This document shows, piece by piece, positions 47,638-57,665 of a stretch of 64,000 nucleotides of DNA. The stretch lies in assembly GCA_016213935.1 (NCBI GenBank), contig JACQZG010000015.1:1-64000 (forward strand), read 5' to 3'. Under the pieces are notes generated by a model. It was given only the letters and a program-made list of their open reading frames with translations. It was not told where the DNA came from and did not search any database. How positions within the stretch are numbered: position 1 is the first letter of the stretch; each line of letters begins with the position of its first letter. The translations under genes and the position numbers were made by a program. This DNA is from Nitrospirota bacterium. GTDB lineage: Bacteria > Nitrospirota > Thermodesulfovibrionia > UBA6902.

Positions 47638-48846
47638 TTACGCTCTGTCCTTTCCTTGCCGGTTTAATGTCCTGCTGAAAGCCTCAATCATCCTGTCGGC
47701 ATAAGCCGTTACGGTGAAGCCTGTTTGAACGCGCGCCTTTGCGGCCTCCCCCATCTCTCTGCGCGCATCCTGATTATTATACATATATAATATCTTCTCC
47801 TTTAATGCCTCAGTATCCCCTGCTTTAATGATAAAACCTTCCCTGCCGTCCCTGAATATATCCTCAGCCCCGGTATTCTCGGTCGCTATCACCGGCAAAC
47901 CGCACGCCATCGCCTCAATAATTACTTTGGCCAGCCCCTCCTCAAGCGACGGCATGACAAAGACAGAGCCCTGAGAATAGTACTTGAAAAGTTCATTCTT
48001 TTGAATGAACGGCAAAGCCTTATATATGCCTTCATAATGTTTCATCATCGGCCTGATATCGTCAAGCGCATCGCCTATGAGCCATAGCTCTGCATTCTTC
48101 ATCTCCAATTCCTTAAAAGCCCTCAGCAGACAGTGAGTTCCTTTCTTGATGCATGACAGCCCGCAGTAGATAATCCTGAAAACATCGTCCTCCTTTTTTG
48201 TCTGCCTGAAATTCTCCATCCTGATGCCCGAAGGAACTGCAAAGAGTCTATCGGCAGTGATGCCCCTTTCTGTGAATGTCCTGCCGGCAAACGATGACCT
48301 TACCGTAATATAATCCGCTTCTTCATATTCCCTGAGCCCTTTCTCAATAATGGCGGGGGTATTAAAGCTGTATTTTATTCCGAGCCTGTCATATTCTTCT
48401 TCCAGCACCCTGCTCTGATTCAGTATATGCGTATTCGTGGTGTCGAGGATTGTTACTGCGCCAAGCTCCTTTGCCTTTCTTATGGTATGAAGGGCAACGA
48501 CGCTTTCTGCCATTACGATATCGGCATGACGCTCCTTTTTGCGGGCTATCTCTCTTGCCGCCCACTTGTCAAAATTTTCATACAAAAAAAAGGACCTCGG
48601 GCCTTTAAATACAGGGGCAAGAACGCTTCTTGCCTTGCGCAAAAGGGAGAAAGAGAGATTTGTCCTTATCCTTTCCGGCGCTATAGCCTGTTTATCCTCA
48701 GCCCTGCCGAATATATTCGCAAGATACGGATGCTTCGGGCCGTAAAAAGGGATGAAGAAGACGTCAAGCAAGCCTCTGGCGTCAAGTTCGCCGGCGAGTT
48801 CAATAACACGATGCGTTCCTCCCGTGGTCGATATCGCTATCTTCAT
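47638..48846 (-). CDS. GT4-family glycosyltransferase
   Basis: A 402-residue GT-B enzyme with MKIAISTTGGTHRV at the N-terminus, the hinge VPSGIRMENFRQ and donor motif LEEGLAKVIIEAMACGLPVIA. It precedes the radical SAM gene by 4 bases. The donor and acceptor are unknown. Confidence 0.87.
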   Translation of the reverse strand: MKIAISTTGGTHRVIELAGELDARGLLDVFFIPFYGPKHPYLANIFGRAEDKQAIAPERIRTNLSFSLLRKARSVLAPVFKGPRSFFLYENFDKWAAREIARKKERHADIVMAESVVALHTIRKAKELGAVTILDTTNTHILNQSRVLEEEYDRLGIKYSFNTPAIIEKGLREYEEADYITVRSSFAGRTFTERGITADRLFAVPSGIRMENFRQTKKEDDVFRIIYCGLSCIKKGTHCLLRAFKELEMKNAELWLIGDALDDIRPMMKHYEGIYKALPFIQKNELFKYYSQGSVFVMPSLEEGLAKVIIEAMACGLPVIATENTGAEDIFRDGREGFIIKAGDTEALKEKILYMYNNQDARREMGEAAKARVQTGFTVTAYADRMIEAFSRTLNRQGKDRA

Positions 48847-48874
48847 CAGATAAACCTGAATATGAATTAAGGCG

Positions 48875-50341
48875 CTATGCTCCGGAAGATTTGAAAATTA
48901 TTCCCGACACTTTCGCAACCGATCCTCTTGTTAATATTTTCGCTCTCATCCCCACCAAAAGGAATAAGGCAATATAACTGAATTTGGCTGTGTAGAAATA
49001 AAGACGGCCGTGCCCCGTCTCCCTGAAATACAAAACCGTCAGCATGGCTGTAATTATAAGAGCGTACATTGAGATAACCGGCTTCCATTCATAGCGTATC
49101 CTGTAGAGCTTCTGCCCTATATACGCGAAAGCGAAATTCATGGCCGAAAGGCTTGCCATCGCCGAAAAACCGGCCCCTGCCAGGCCGTATCGCGGTATTA
49201 AAAAAATATTCAGTATTACATTAATAATGGCGGATGCCGCGGTAACCGGAAATATCAGAAACGGCTTTTTGCTGTACTCATACTGCACCCCGACGCTTTT
49301 GCCGAATGTCTGCGTGGCCAGGCCGGCGGCAAGGATAACTATTATGTTGACCGCGCCATAGTATGAAGGGGGCGCCAATATGTAAATCACTTCCTCTGCA
49401 AATAATATCACCAGCAAAAGCGGCAGCAGTACCATAAAGGAGAAAACCGAAAAAAGCCTGCCGATATCCGATGACGCTTCATCTCCTTTATCAAACACCT
49501 CCCTGTATATAACAGGCCGGAAGGCCATGCCGACATTGCTCATGAGTAGATCAATGGCGTTTGTAATGGTCTGGCCGATGCTGTATACGCCGACTACGGA
49601 CATCGAGAGCATGGCGTTAAGCATATATTTGTCAAAGAACCTGTTTATGAAGCCCGTAAAGGACTTCGGCATTATCTGAAGGCCGTATTTTATGTTCTCA
49701 ACAAGCATCTTCCGGCTGAACCCGGCGCCCGCATGCCTGTTGAAATGAAATGACATTGCAAAGTTTGATATCAAAGCGCCGGCAAAGGAGCCGTATATCA
49801 TTCCCATGTAAGACATCCTGAAATGCCAGACCAGGACCAGGCTTATAATGACACTTGTTACAACCTGCAAAAACACAAAGGCCGAATGAAGCGCGGCCCT
49901 TTCCATATTCTGGTAAAGCAGGAGATAAAGCTGGTTTACCTGCCCGATGTAGGCGGTCACATAAGAAATGAATACGGCAAGTCCGTAAACAGCATCTCCG
50001 GTTACCAGGGCTGAAATAAAATCTTTAAAGAGATAAACCGCTGCTGTTGAAAGGACAAACATTATCAGGAGGTAAATCTGCGCTGAAAAATACAATCTGC
50101 CTAACTTTGTTTCATCTTTCCGATATTCAAAATAATATCTGGGAACGGAAAACGGGATCCCTGCAGTGACAAAGGCAACGGCAATGGTTGGAAAGGCAAG
50201 CGCCAATACTATAACCCCAAAGTCATCCGGCGACAATAACCTTGTGAGTATCGGCAATGTTAAAAGGTTCAGCCCGTAACCGGCAAATTTTGGCAGAACA
50301 TAAATGAATATGTTTTTGATCTGTTTTTCTGATAATAACAC
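48875..50341 (-). CDS. Wzx-type polysaccharide flippase
   Basis: A 488-residue membrane protein with about 12-14 hydrophobic segments, from PKFAGYGLNLLTLPIL at the start to FSYIALFLLVGM near the end. The first segment motif LPILTRLLSPDDFG fits MATE/Wzx-like oligosaccharide flippases that move undecaprenyl-linked repeat units across the inner membrane. It is the only transporter found in the minus-strand locus. Confidence 0.92.
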   Translation of the reverse strand: MLLSEKQIKNIFIYVLPKFAGYGLNLLTLPILTRLLSPDDFGVIVLALAFPTIAVAFVTAGIPFSVPRYYFEYRKDETKLGRLYFSAQIYLLIMFVLSTAAVYLFKDFISALVTGDAVYGLAVFISYVTAYIGQVNQLYLLLYQNMERAALHSAFVFLQVVTSVIISLVLVWHFRMSYMGMIYGSFAGALISNFAMSFHFNRHAGAGFSRKMLVENIKYGLQIMPKSFTGFINRFFDKYMLNAMLSMSVVGVYSIGQTITNAIDLLMSNVGMAFRPVIYREVFDKGDEASSDIGRLFSVFSFMVLLPLLLVILFAEEVIYILAPPSYYGAVNIIVILAAGLATQTFGKSVGVQYEYSKKPFLIFPVTAASAIINVILNIFLIPRYGLAGAGFSAMASLSAMNFAFAYIGQKLYRIRYEWKPVISMYALIITAMLTVLYFRETGHGRLYFYTAKFSYIALFLLVGMRAKILTRGSVAKVSGIIFKSSGA

Positions 50342-50361
50342 GGCGCTGAGAATAATCCGGA

Positions 50362-51225
50362 TTACTTGTAAGCGTAAACAATGAGGCTGTAAGGTTTATT
50401 CCTGTAAAGATAATAAGGCGGCTTTTGCGGGGCATGTATAACATATCTGAAACTTCCGCCTTTTACTATCTCAAGCAGAATAGCCAAATCGTTTCCGGGA
50501 TTTATCATGTCATAGTGATACTCGATAACCATTTCTTTGACTAATCCGAGTTTTGATTTATCCGAGAGTTCCCTGAGCACCGCTGTCTCAGAGCCCTCTA
50601 TGTCCATCTTCAGAAAATCAATTTCCCCGTTTATGTAATCGGAAAGCAGAACTGAGCTAACCTCTTCTTCCTTTATCCTTTTGCCTTTATCCTGAAGCCT
50701 TGCAGTAAGGCTCATACCGGTAGTGGCTGTTTTATCGAGGTCGGAATAGAAGGAGGAAAGGCCCTCGGCGTCATTAAGAGCGGCGTTGTGCAGGATCACA
50801 TCTTCTGAGAGCCCGTTATTGAGGACATTTTCCCTCAGGAGTTCAAATGTCTCGGCATGCGGCTCAAACGCTATTATCCTGGAACCGGGATAATATTTTT
50901 TAAAAAATAGCACCGACAGCCCGAAATTACTGCCGCAGTCAATTATCAAAGGGGTTTTATTGGAAGCATCAAACGCGTACTCTTTATGGATGAATATCTC
51001 ATTGAAGAGCCCCCAGAACGCCTCATAATTCAGAAAGCTTACCTTATATCCGAGAAACCTTTCGCCCGTTATATTAAGCCCCATCGCCCGGCAAAAGGCC
51101 AGCAGTTTTAATGTGAACCGTAATGAGAGGAAGAGCATCATGAGCTTGCTGCGTAGGCCGCGCTCATTTTTCATTATGGCCATTACATTCCTGGCCGACG
51201 CGAATAATATTCCGGTCATCCTCAT
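50362..51225 (-). CDS. FkbM-family methyltransferase
   Basis: A 287-residue protein with the FkbM methyltransferase domain (about 95-260): [18 protein letters not shown] (SAM motif), [17 protein letters not shown] and [18 protein letters not shown]. These enzymes O-methylate sugars. ATGA overlap with the upstream acyltransferase shows tight coupling. Confidence 0.9.
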   Translation of the reverse strand: MRMTGILFASARNVMAIMKNERGLRSKLMMLFLSLRFTLKLLAFCRAMGLNITGERFLGYKVSFLNYEAFWGLFNEIFIHKEYAFDASNKTPLIIDCGSNFGLSVLFFKKYYPGSRIIAFEPHAETFELLRENVLNNGLSEDVILHNAALNDAEGLSSFYSDLDKTATTGMSLTARLQDKGKRIKEEEVSSVLLSDYINGEIDFLKMDIEGSETAVLRELSDKSKLGLVKEMVIEYHYDMINPGNDLAILLEIVKGGSFRYVIHAPQKPPYYLYRNKPYSLIVYAYK

Positions 51226-51770
51226 CTTCTGCTCTTTATCGCCCTTGCCGGAACTCCGACGACGACCGAGTAAGGCTGGACATCCTTTGTCACAACCGCC
51301 CCGCTGCCGACGACCGCCCCCCTGCCTATCGTCACTCCGTCAAGTATTCTTGCCCCCGCGCCTATCCAGACATCATCTTCTATAACTATGCCGAGATGGC
51401 TCTCGCCCTGCTCATATATGAATTTCCCGGCATCAGCGTATTTGTGAGAAGCAGGGATAATGACAACATGAGCCGCTATCCTGACCCCGTTGCCTATCCT
51501 CAGGCCTCCGTGGCCGTAAAGGATGCTGAAAGGATTGACCGAACAATTATCGCCGATGCTGATATCGCCTCCGTAAGTCATTATCATTGCAAAATCATGC
51601 ACGGAGCAATTGCCGCCGATGCTGATCATCCCGCCGTTGACCGTCCTGAGTATGCTTCTGCGGGAGATGCGGCAGCCGGAGCCCTTGGTGATCTTGCCTC
51701 TCAGGCGGTCTGTTAGCGGTTTCAGAAACCTTGATTCATAAATCGGTTTTAATAAAGATGTTAAGCTCAT
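51222..51770 (-). CDS. Hexapeptide-repeat acyltransferase (LbH)
   Basis: A 182-residue left-handed beta-helix acyltransferase. The repeats begin at about residue 45 ([26 protein letters not shown]) and a catalytic His lies in [23 protein letters not shown] closes the helix. It is probably an O-acetyltransferase of the glycan, a second one besides 45222-45896. Confidence 0.88.
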   Translation of the reverse strand: MSLTSLLKPIYESRFLKPLTDRLRGKITKGSGCRISRRSILRTVNGGMISIGGNCSVHDFAMIMTYGGDISIGDNCSVNPFSILYGHGGLRIGNGVRIAAHVVIIPASHKYADAGKFIYEQGESHLGIVIEDDVWIGAGARILDGVTIGRGAVVGSGAVVTKDVQPYSVVVGVPARAIKSRR

Positions 51771-51797
51771 GCACGCGCCGCCGTTTTGAAAATTATT

Positions 51798-53852
51798 TCA
51801 TCCGCATAGCGATACTATATTCTCTCTGCCCCAGCCTTCCGCGTATCTGCCATTCGCATATGATATGGCTTCATCCCTGTCCTTCCCGTCATCAAACGCG
51901 CTCATAAGCCAGTTGACGTACTGCCCTATCCTTAATGAAGCGCTGCCGTCCCTGAATGGGTCTCTGTCTTTTGCCCATGCGGAAAGATCGCCGAATCCCG
52001 GAAGATTTGCCGGATTCTCCCTGTACCTCTGGATCGCGTAAAAAAGCGCGTCCAGATCGTCAAAAACCACCTTTCCCCTGCCCCTCTCATAGATAGAACT
52101 TGAATACAGCTTCTCCAGATCGAGAAAGACTGTTCTTGTGCCGGAAAGATATGATTCAAGGGCGGTTGTCCCGCCCAGCAAAAGCCCTATGCAGAGGTCC
52201 GCGGCCATTGCATTCTCGGCAGGATAGCTGTCTGTCTGAGGGTAGCCGCTGATAAGCATGACCCTGCCGGTATCAACAGCCTTATCCATTAATTCTCTTA
52301 TCTCCGGCATCCTCTTAAACAGCGTGCCCGGGAATTTCGGAGCGCATATCAGCCCGAGTGTTCTGTCATTAACCGCCAGTTCAAGCAGCTTCCCGTAAAT
52401 GCATGCGCTCCTCTTGTTGGGAATCATGCTCATCCTGTCATCAGAGGAGTTTTCGTCAAAAAAGGTGATTATGAAATCCGCGCCTTTATCAAGAAGCTTT
52501 TTGCGCTGAGATAAAGCGTCTTCCTTAACTTCCTTAATAACGTAGTCGGTAACATAACCGCTGTAAACAATATTGCCGATCACTGAATTGCTCCCGTTAT
52601 AAATTGCCCTGTAGCCGGGCCCGAACAAAAAGTAAATATCCGAATAGATATTCTGAAAAACTGAAGGCCGGTGAAAATTCGAGTATTGATAAGTGACGGT
52701 TACGCCCCCGCTCTTTTTAAGGGCCTGGGCCGCCGGGATGCCTGACTTCGGCAAGACGCTGGAGCTTACGTTTATCTTTACGTTATTGGCCTTGTAAAAG
52801 TCATGCCAGTAGGAATATTTGAAAATAAAATAACCCATATTGCGAAGATAGAAGAAAGGGGTTATTCTCATACGGGCCAGCGCGTTAAGATAGGCGGCGA
52901 CAAGCAATTTCATCAGACGGGTTGCATTTCTTCCGGCTTCCGGCGTTGAAGACCATACAGAGACCTCTTCTGACGCGGTCGCCTCTTTTGAAAGGCTGAC
53001 AAAATTAAGCCCCTCCTTCTTTAAATTTTCCGCGATCTCCCGCGTGGCGGGCAAGTGCGTCTTTTCAAAATATGTCAGGATTCTCTCATGAGGTATCCCG
53101 GATTTCAGCATCCAGAAGAACTCGCTTCTCCTCTTCAGGTCAAATATTGCCTGCCTTCCCGTGTAGGATGAAGCTATAAGCATTGATTTTTTCTCTGCCC
53201 TCTTTATCCCCTGTTTCGCCGGCCGCGCTTTGCCGGGTTTAAATACCTTAAGCAAAACAGTCAGTTTTTTTACTGCAGCATAAAGATATTTTTTTTTAAG
53301 CGGAAAACTTATTTCCGCGAAGGTCCCTGCCTTTATCCCCAAACTTTCAGCATACTCCCGAAGATGCCCTGACCAGAGGCTTCTCCTAAGCAAAACGGTC
53401 GCCCTGCCGGCTTCTCCCGAGATGCTCTTTGAATGGCTCAGCGCCATATTAATGAAGATCGCCGTCTCCATTATCTCTTCCGCTATTATTTTCTTAAAAA
53501 AAAGTGTGACTGCGTCCGGATCAAATTGCTTCTCAAACTTCCTGATTATCATGTCCCCGTCAAGCTCTGTCCTCCCGATCCTTTCACATATTTCAGTAAT
53601 ATCGCCGATTATCCCCATATATTTGCTGCCGCCAGCCTCATCCTTAACATCTTCTATGGAAAAGTCCAGCTTTTCAGGTTCTGATCTAAGGATCCCGATC
53701 TTTGTTAATACTGAGGCGATGGCTTCCGTGCGCGGAAACGCATTAAAATAAAATACCCTTGAATATCTTTCCTTATGCATCAGGACGGAAAGCAGAGAAA
53801 ACGGGGAGAGACATTCGATATAAACTAAGCTCACGATATTAAACTGTATCAA
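51798..53852 (-). CDS. Large polysaccharide-locus protein with GT-B-like C-terminus
   Basis: A 684-residue soluble protein of unknown function. The segment VTVTYQYSNFHRPSVFQNI (about 405) and the C-terminal DLCIGLLLGGTTALESYLSG (about 560) resemble the acceptor and donor halves of GT-B enzymes that build surface polymers. The N-terminal 250 residues match nothing I know. A TTG at 53852 or GTG at 53834 starts it. It is the longest protein of the locus; it might be a polymerising or chain-modifying transferase. Confidence 0.5.
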   Translation of the reverse strand: MIQFNIVSLVYIECLSPFSLLSVLMHKERYSRVFYFNAFPRTEAIASVLTKIGILRSEPEKLDFSIEDVKDEAGGSKYMGIIGDITEICERIGRTELDGDMIIRKFEKQFDPDAVTLFFKKIIAEEIMETAIFINMALSHSKSISGEAGRATVLLRRSLWSGHLREYAESLGIKAGTFAEISFPLKKKYLYAAVKKLTVLLKVFKPGKARPAKQGIKRAEKKSMLIASSYTGRQAIFDLKRRSEFFWMLKSGIPHERILTYFEKTHLPATREIAENLKKEGLNFVSLSKEATASEEVSVWSSTPEAGRNATRLMKLLVAAYLNALARMRITPFFYLRNMGYFIFKYSYWHDFYKANNVKINVSSSVLPKSGIPAAQALKKSGGVTVTYQYSNFHRPSVFQNIYSDIYFLFGPGYRAIYNGSNSVIGNIVYSGYVTDYVIKEVKEDALSQRKKLLDKGADFIITFFDENSSDDRMSMIPNKRSACIYGKLLELAVNDRTLGLICAPKFPGTLFKRMPEIRELMDKAVDTGRVMLISGYPQTDSYPAENAMAADLCIGLLLGGTTALESYLSGTRTVFLDLEKLYSSSIYERGRGKVVFDDLDALFYAIQRYRENPANLPGFGDLSAWAKDRDPFRDGSASLRIGQYVNWLMSAFDDGKDRDEAISYANGRYAEGWGRENIVSLCG

Positions 53853-53856
53853 GATA

Positions 53857-54387
53857 TCATTTTTTCAGCAATCCCATGATATCGCAGTCAAGGTACTTGC
53901 CGTTTGCATAAAAATACTCTTTAAATTTCCCTTCCGGCTCAAAACCCGCCTTCTCAAATGCTCGCCTTGAAGCCTCATTCCCCTCAATTACCCCGGCATA
54001 CAATTTCCTGAGATTCAGCTTATTGAAGGCATGCCCGGCAACAAGGTTGATCGCCTCAGTAGCATACCCCTTGCCCTGTGAGCCCTCTTCCGCAACGATG
54101 ACGCCGACCTTTGCGTGCCTGCTTCTCCAGTCGATACTGTTAATTGTAATATTGCCGATATGTTTCGACCCCTTCTTCAGAAATATTCCCAAGAGCATGC
54201 CTGTCTTGCTGCTGTTATAACTGCTGATGTAGTCTTTAAGCCCTTCGGGAGTGGAAGGGAATTTCCCGCTCTCCATAAAGACGGTGTTCTTCTGGCTGTT
54301 GATCCATGAAGCATATTTATCAAGGTTGCCTTCCCTCGACAGGGGCCCCAGATAAATGCTTTTGCCTTCCAAAAATATCGAGTTCAT
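53857..54387 (-). CDS. GNAT N-acetyltransferase (PseH-like)
   Basis: A 176-residue GNAT protein: IYLGPLSREGNLDKYASWIN at the N-terminus and the acetyl-CoA loop VIVAEEGSQGKGYATEAINL (about 93-112), followed by VIEGNEASRRAFEKAGFE. In pseudaminic-acid clusters such enzymes acetylate C4 of the amino sugar; with pseG and neuB homologs nearby this is likely. Direct sugar specificity is inferred. Confidence 0.82.
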   Translation of the reverse strand: MNSIFLEGKSIYLGPLSREGNLDKYASWINSQKNTVFMESGKFPSTPEGLKDYISSYNSSKTGMLLGIFLKKGSKHIGNITINSIDWRSRHAKVGVIVAEEGSQGKGYATEAINLVAGHAFNKLNLRKLYAGVIEGNEASRRAFEKAGFEPEGKFKEYFYANGKYLDCDIMGLLKK

Positions 54388-54402
54388 CAGATGTCACCTC
54401 TC

Positions 54403-55089
54403 CTAAATGATTTGCCTTATTACCTGAAAGGCTTCGGAAGGGCCAAGCCCCGCCGACACGCCCCATCTTCTGGCATACAATTCCACGGCTTCAACAGACC
54501 TCGGGTGAGGGAATTCTCTTAATTCAGCCTTGTATTCTTTCAATGCCCTTATTTTTTTGGCAAGGGTCTTTGAGATGTCCACGAAATGATTCGGCATGAA
54601 ATAATTCTCATGCGAAGGAGCGCTCCATTCGGTTGAAGACGGCACCTCGAACGAATATATCGCGCGGGCGCGTTCGCCCTTCACCGGCCTGAACGCAGTC
54701 AGGACTGCTTCAAACGTAAGCCGGTGGTCAACATTCAGGTCGCCCTTGTGGTGAGTGAATACGATATCCGGATATATTTCTTTCTTTATCTTCTCTACCG
54801 CCTTGACGATATCGAGAAGCGCCGCAGTGTCAAACCTGTTGTCCGGAAAATCAAAAGAGAAGGTTTTTTTTACCCCAAGAATTTTCCCGGCTTTTATTGA
54901 CTGCTTCTTCAGTCCCGCGATATCCTTCTCCCTCTTTTGCCTCATTCTACTGCCGTCCCTTGCTGTTGCCCCCTCGCCGAGTATCAAAGTGTAAACATCG
55001 CTGCCTTCCGCCGCAAGCCTTGCCATTGTGCCTCCGCACCCGAGAACCTCGTCATCGGGATGCGCCGCGACTACCAGTATATTTTTCAT
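54403..55089 (-). CDS. PIG-L-family N-deacetylase
   Basis: A 228-residue zinc deacetylase of the LmbE/PIG-L type. AAHPDDEVLGCGGT (residues 8-21) and THHKGDLNVDHR (about 111) supply the metal ligands. It removes an N-acetyl group from a sugar nucleotide, lipid-linked sugar or glycan. The next gene overlaps its start region by one base. Confidence 0.9.
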   Translation of the reverse strand: MKNILVVAAHPDDEVLGCGGTMARLAAEGSDVYTLILGEGATARDGSRMRQKREKDIAGLKKQSIKAGKILGVKKTFSFDFPDNRFDTAALLDIVKAVEKIKKEIYPDIVFTHHKGDLNVDHRLTFEAVLTAFRPVKGERARAIYSFEVPSSTEWSAPSHENYFMPNHFVDISKTLAKKIRALKEYKAELREFPHPRSVEAVELYARRWGVSAGLGPSEAFQVIRQII

Positions 55090-55812
55090 CTAATTATATC
55101 TCCCCTTGATGATGTCTTCTTTTGTCATGTTGCCTTCCATGAGTATTTCAAGGCTTTTGTCGCCGCAGTTAAAGAGAAGGTCTATGATTGAAAGATGAGA
55201 GACGAAATCCCCGTTTATCTGAGCGTAGGAAGGGTGCCTGTATTCCTGAAATACCGGCTTCACTCCCGCAAGCTCAAAGGCATTTACATCGGCATAATCC
55301 CTGCCGAGTTCCCCGAAGATGTAAATATCCGCATTGAGCTTTTTGCACATGTCAAGGACAAGCCCGCTTTTTACGCCTTCGAAATTATATTGGGAGGCAT
55401 CCCGAAAATCAACCTTAATGTTTAAAACATCGAGAAACCATCTGAGCATATATTCATTTAATTCGGTGAGATTCTCCCATTCGCGCTTGTAAAGATCCTC
55501 AAAGAAAGAGGCGTATCTGCCGAAATGCGGGGCGTTGGAGTAATTGAGATGAATCGACCTCCAGTGTTTTCTCCGCCACGGTTCATTGTTGTTTATGGCG
55601 ATATCTTTAATCGTCTTCTCCCTGTGCCCTGCTTTGAGAACAGGAACGGTAAGCCAGACAGGGCCGGTCCGGGTCTTTATCCTATTGCGGTTATTCCAAT
55701 CTTTTGGAAGGTACTGCACCTGATTAAATGATATAAATACATCAGAGAGCGCGATCTTATGGAATAACCCGAGCCACGGCAGGTATACGGGCTGATGAGC
55801 GGTCAGTATCAA
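55090..55812 (-). CDS. WbqC-family protein
   Basis: A 240-residue protein matching the WbqC family: LTAHQPVYLPWLGLFHKIA opens it, with the conserved NNRNRIKTR and WRRKHWRSIHLNY. WbqC-type proteins occur in O-antigen loci beside formyl/acyl-transfer modules; the reaction is not established. A TTG at 55812 is preferred because GGAG lies 7 bases upstream; an upstream ATG at 55866 would run into the previous gene. Confidence 0.82.
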   Translation of the reverse strand: MILTAHQPVYLPWLGLFHKIALSDVFISFNQVQYLPKDWNNRNRIKTRTGPVWLTVPVLKAGHREKTIKDIAINNNEPWRRKHWRSIHLNYSNAPHFGRYASFFEDLYKREWENLTELNEYMLRWFLDVLNIKVDFRDASQYNFEGVKSGLVLDMCKKLNADIYIFGELGRDYADVNAFELAGVKPVFQEYRHPSYAQINGDFVSHLSIIDLLFNCGDKSLEILMEGNMTKEDIIKGRYN

Positions 55813-55816
55813 TATG

Positions 55817-56584
55817 CTACTCCAAAACGGCAAATGAACGCGTGGTGTCAAAGGTGCAGCGTTCAAGCCTCAGGTTATTAAGGCCTATGGCATCAATGAC
55901 CGCCTGTGTCTCGCCCGGCCAGTCAGGATGCCCCACTTCGTCAAAAGCTATAACAGCGCCTTTGGGCATTCTCGGCAGGAAATATTTTAATGCGACTTTT
56001 GTTGCCTCATACAGATCAAAATCCAGATAAAGGAGCGAGACGACGAGGCTTGGATTGTCCTTGATATATTTCGGGATCGTCTTCATGACATCGCCCTTAA
56101 CAAGCTCGACCTTGTTTATATGCCCCAGAAACCTGTTCCTGTTATATAGCCCGATACATTTCTCCAGTTCTTTGAAACTGTCTACAGCCATGCCTCCGAC
56201 ACGCGAGTGCCCTGACGAACTCCCGCTGTCCTTTGAAGAAAGGTGGGGAAATCCGGCAAACGTATCAAACCCTATAATCTTTCTGGTGTAATTGACTTCT
56301 TCAAAAATAGCGCTGAACTGGGCAAAGGCCATCAGCCCTCCGCCGAATGCGACGCCGCATTCAACAATTGAGCCATGAACATTGACCACCCTCTTGAAGA
56401 GTTCATACTTGTATATGAATGTCGCGATGTCCTGACGCGGGACATACATGCTGAAGTTCATGAGCTTTTCAATATCAGTGAGGCCGCTTTCAGAATACCC
56501 TTTCTCCAAATCATCAATAAACGACCTCTCCCTTTCATCCCTTTTTTCAAAACCCAGCCTGTACCCCTTTTTACCCTTTCCCAT
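55817..56584 (-). CDS. TylF/MycF-like O-methyltransferase
   Basis: A 255-residue class I methyltransferase with IVECGVAFGGGLMAFAQF, IIGFDTFAGFPHLSSKDS and LLYLDFDLYEAT, the layout of macrocin O-methyltransferases. It probably methylates a sugar of the glycan. ATG at 56584 follows GGAGG at 5 bases; the open frame extends four codons further but has no better site. It follows pseG. Confidence 0.85.
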   Translation of the reverse strand: MGKGKKGYRLGFEKRDERERSFIDDLEKGYSESGLTDIEKLMNFSMYVPRQDIATFIYKYELFKRVVNVHGSIVECGVAFGGGLMAFAQFSAIFEEVNYTRKIIGFDTFAGFPHLSSKDSGSSSGHSRVGGMAVDSFKELEKCIGLYNRNRFLGHINKVELVKGDVMKTIPKYIKDNPSLVVSLLYLDFDLYEATKVALKYFLPRMPKGAVIAFDEVGHPDWPGETQAVIDAIGLNNLRLERCTFDTTRSFAVLE

Positions 56585-56636
56585 AATGGCCTCCATTATT
56601 CAGATAATTCATTCCATATCAAAATATGAAATCTGC

Positions 56637-57662
56637 TTAACCATGCTCAAGGAATTTTCTTATCTCACCTGCGGCACGCATGGCCCCCTGCCCGTCAAAT
56701 AGCATCCCAGCCTTTTCAGCCATGGTATTTCTCAGGCTGATATCACTGAACAATCTCCGGACAGAGGATGTGAGTTCATTGTCAAAAGAGGCCCCGTCAC
56801 TATAATTTAATCCGAGTATGGCCCCTTTCTTGTCAAGTTCATTAACATTCCTGTACTGGTTCTCCCACAGGCTTATGCCTATGACGGGCTTTCTCAGGGT
56901 TGCCAGTTCATAAAGCGTAAAACCTCCGGCCGAGACCGCCATATCGCATTTTTTCATGTACGGGTAAAGATCATTCCTGCCGCGCACTAATTCCACATCC
57001 TTCTCTATATCGCCTGCCGTATCCTCGATCTCTTTCATATTTTCATAATAAGGGCCTATTATCACGGTTATGCTGAACGCGCCGGGGAGTTCATCGAGCA
57101 TCCTCATGCTCCTTTCTGAAAGCCCGTAATGGTCAATCCCGCCCATGGTGATAAGAATATTACGGACATCTGCATTTCCCTTAGAAATTGAAGGTTCCCA
57201 GAACGGCCTGCTCAGGATGCAATAATCGATGCCAAGGAGTTTACGCGGAGCGTCATAATTCAGCTTCTCCGCTCCGAGCCCGCCGTTTATGACCATATCG
57301 CACGGCAGCGGGCGGTCTGCCAGGTCATCAATGCATATGACTTTAAATTTTTTTCCTGAAAAGCGGGCAAGATATTCCGCGTCAACCGAATAGGAGTCAA
57401 ATATGACTGCTTCAAGATTTTTTTCCCTCATGAAGCTCAATGTCTTATCCGCGTCATCTCCGGTATTTACCGGTGTATCAATAAAGCCTGACGGAAAATT
57501 AAGGCCTGCCAATAATTCCTTCGCGCTCTTGTCATCAAGAGAAAGAAAGACCGGCTCCGCGCCGTTTATCCTGAGCGCCTCGGCAAGCGAGAGGCAGCGT
57601 TTGAGATGGCCGAGCGCGATGTCAGGGTTCGCGTCCACTCTGACAAGAAGACGCTGCCCCAC
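56637..57662 (-). CDS. pseG: PseG-like UDP-sugar hydrolase
   Basis: A 341-residue GT-B-fold hydrolase. The N-terminal motif DANPDIALGHLKRCLSLA (the GxGH-type loop) and the donor-side segment SAGGFTLYELATLRKPVIGI (about 252) fit PseG/SpsG, which removes UDP from 2,4-diacetamido-2,4,6-trideoxy-altrose to give the free sugar for NeuB-type condensation. GTG start with AAAGG upstream. Other pathway genes (GNAT, neuB-like) lie within 4 kb. Confidence 0.87.
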   Translation of the reverse strand: MGQRLLVRVDANPDIALGHLKRCLSLAEALRINGAEPVFLSLDDKSAKELLAGLNFPSGFIDTPVNTGDDADKTLSFMREKNLEAVIFDSYSVDAEYLARFSGKKFKVICIDDLADRPLPCDMVINGGLGAEKLNYDAPRKLLGIDYCILSRPFWEPSISKGNADVRNILITMGGIDHYGLSERSMRMLDELPGAFSITVIIGPYYENMKEIEDTAGDIEKDVELVRGRNDLYPYMKKCDMAVSAGGFTLYELATLRKPVIGISLWENQYRNVNELDKKGAILGLNYSDGASFDNELTSSVRRLFSDISLRNTMAEKAGMLFDGQGAMRAAGEIRKFLEHG

Positions 57663-57665
57663 CCT

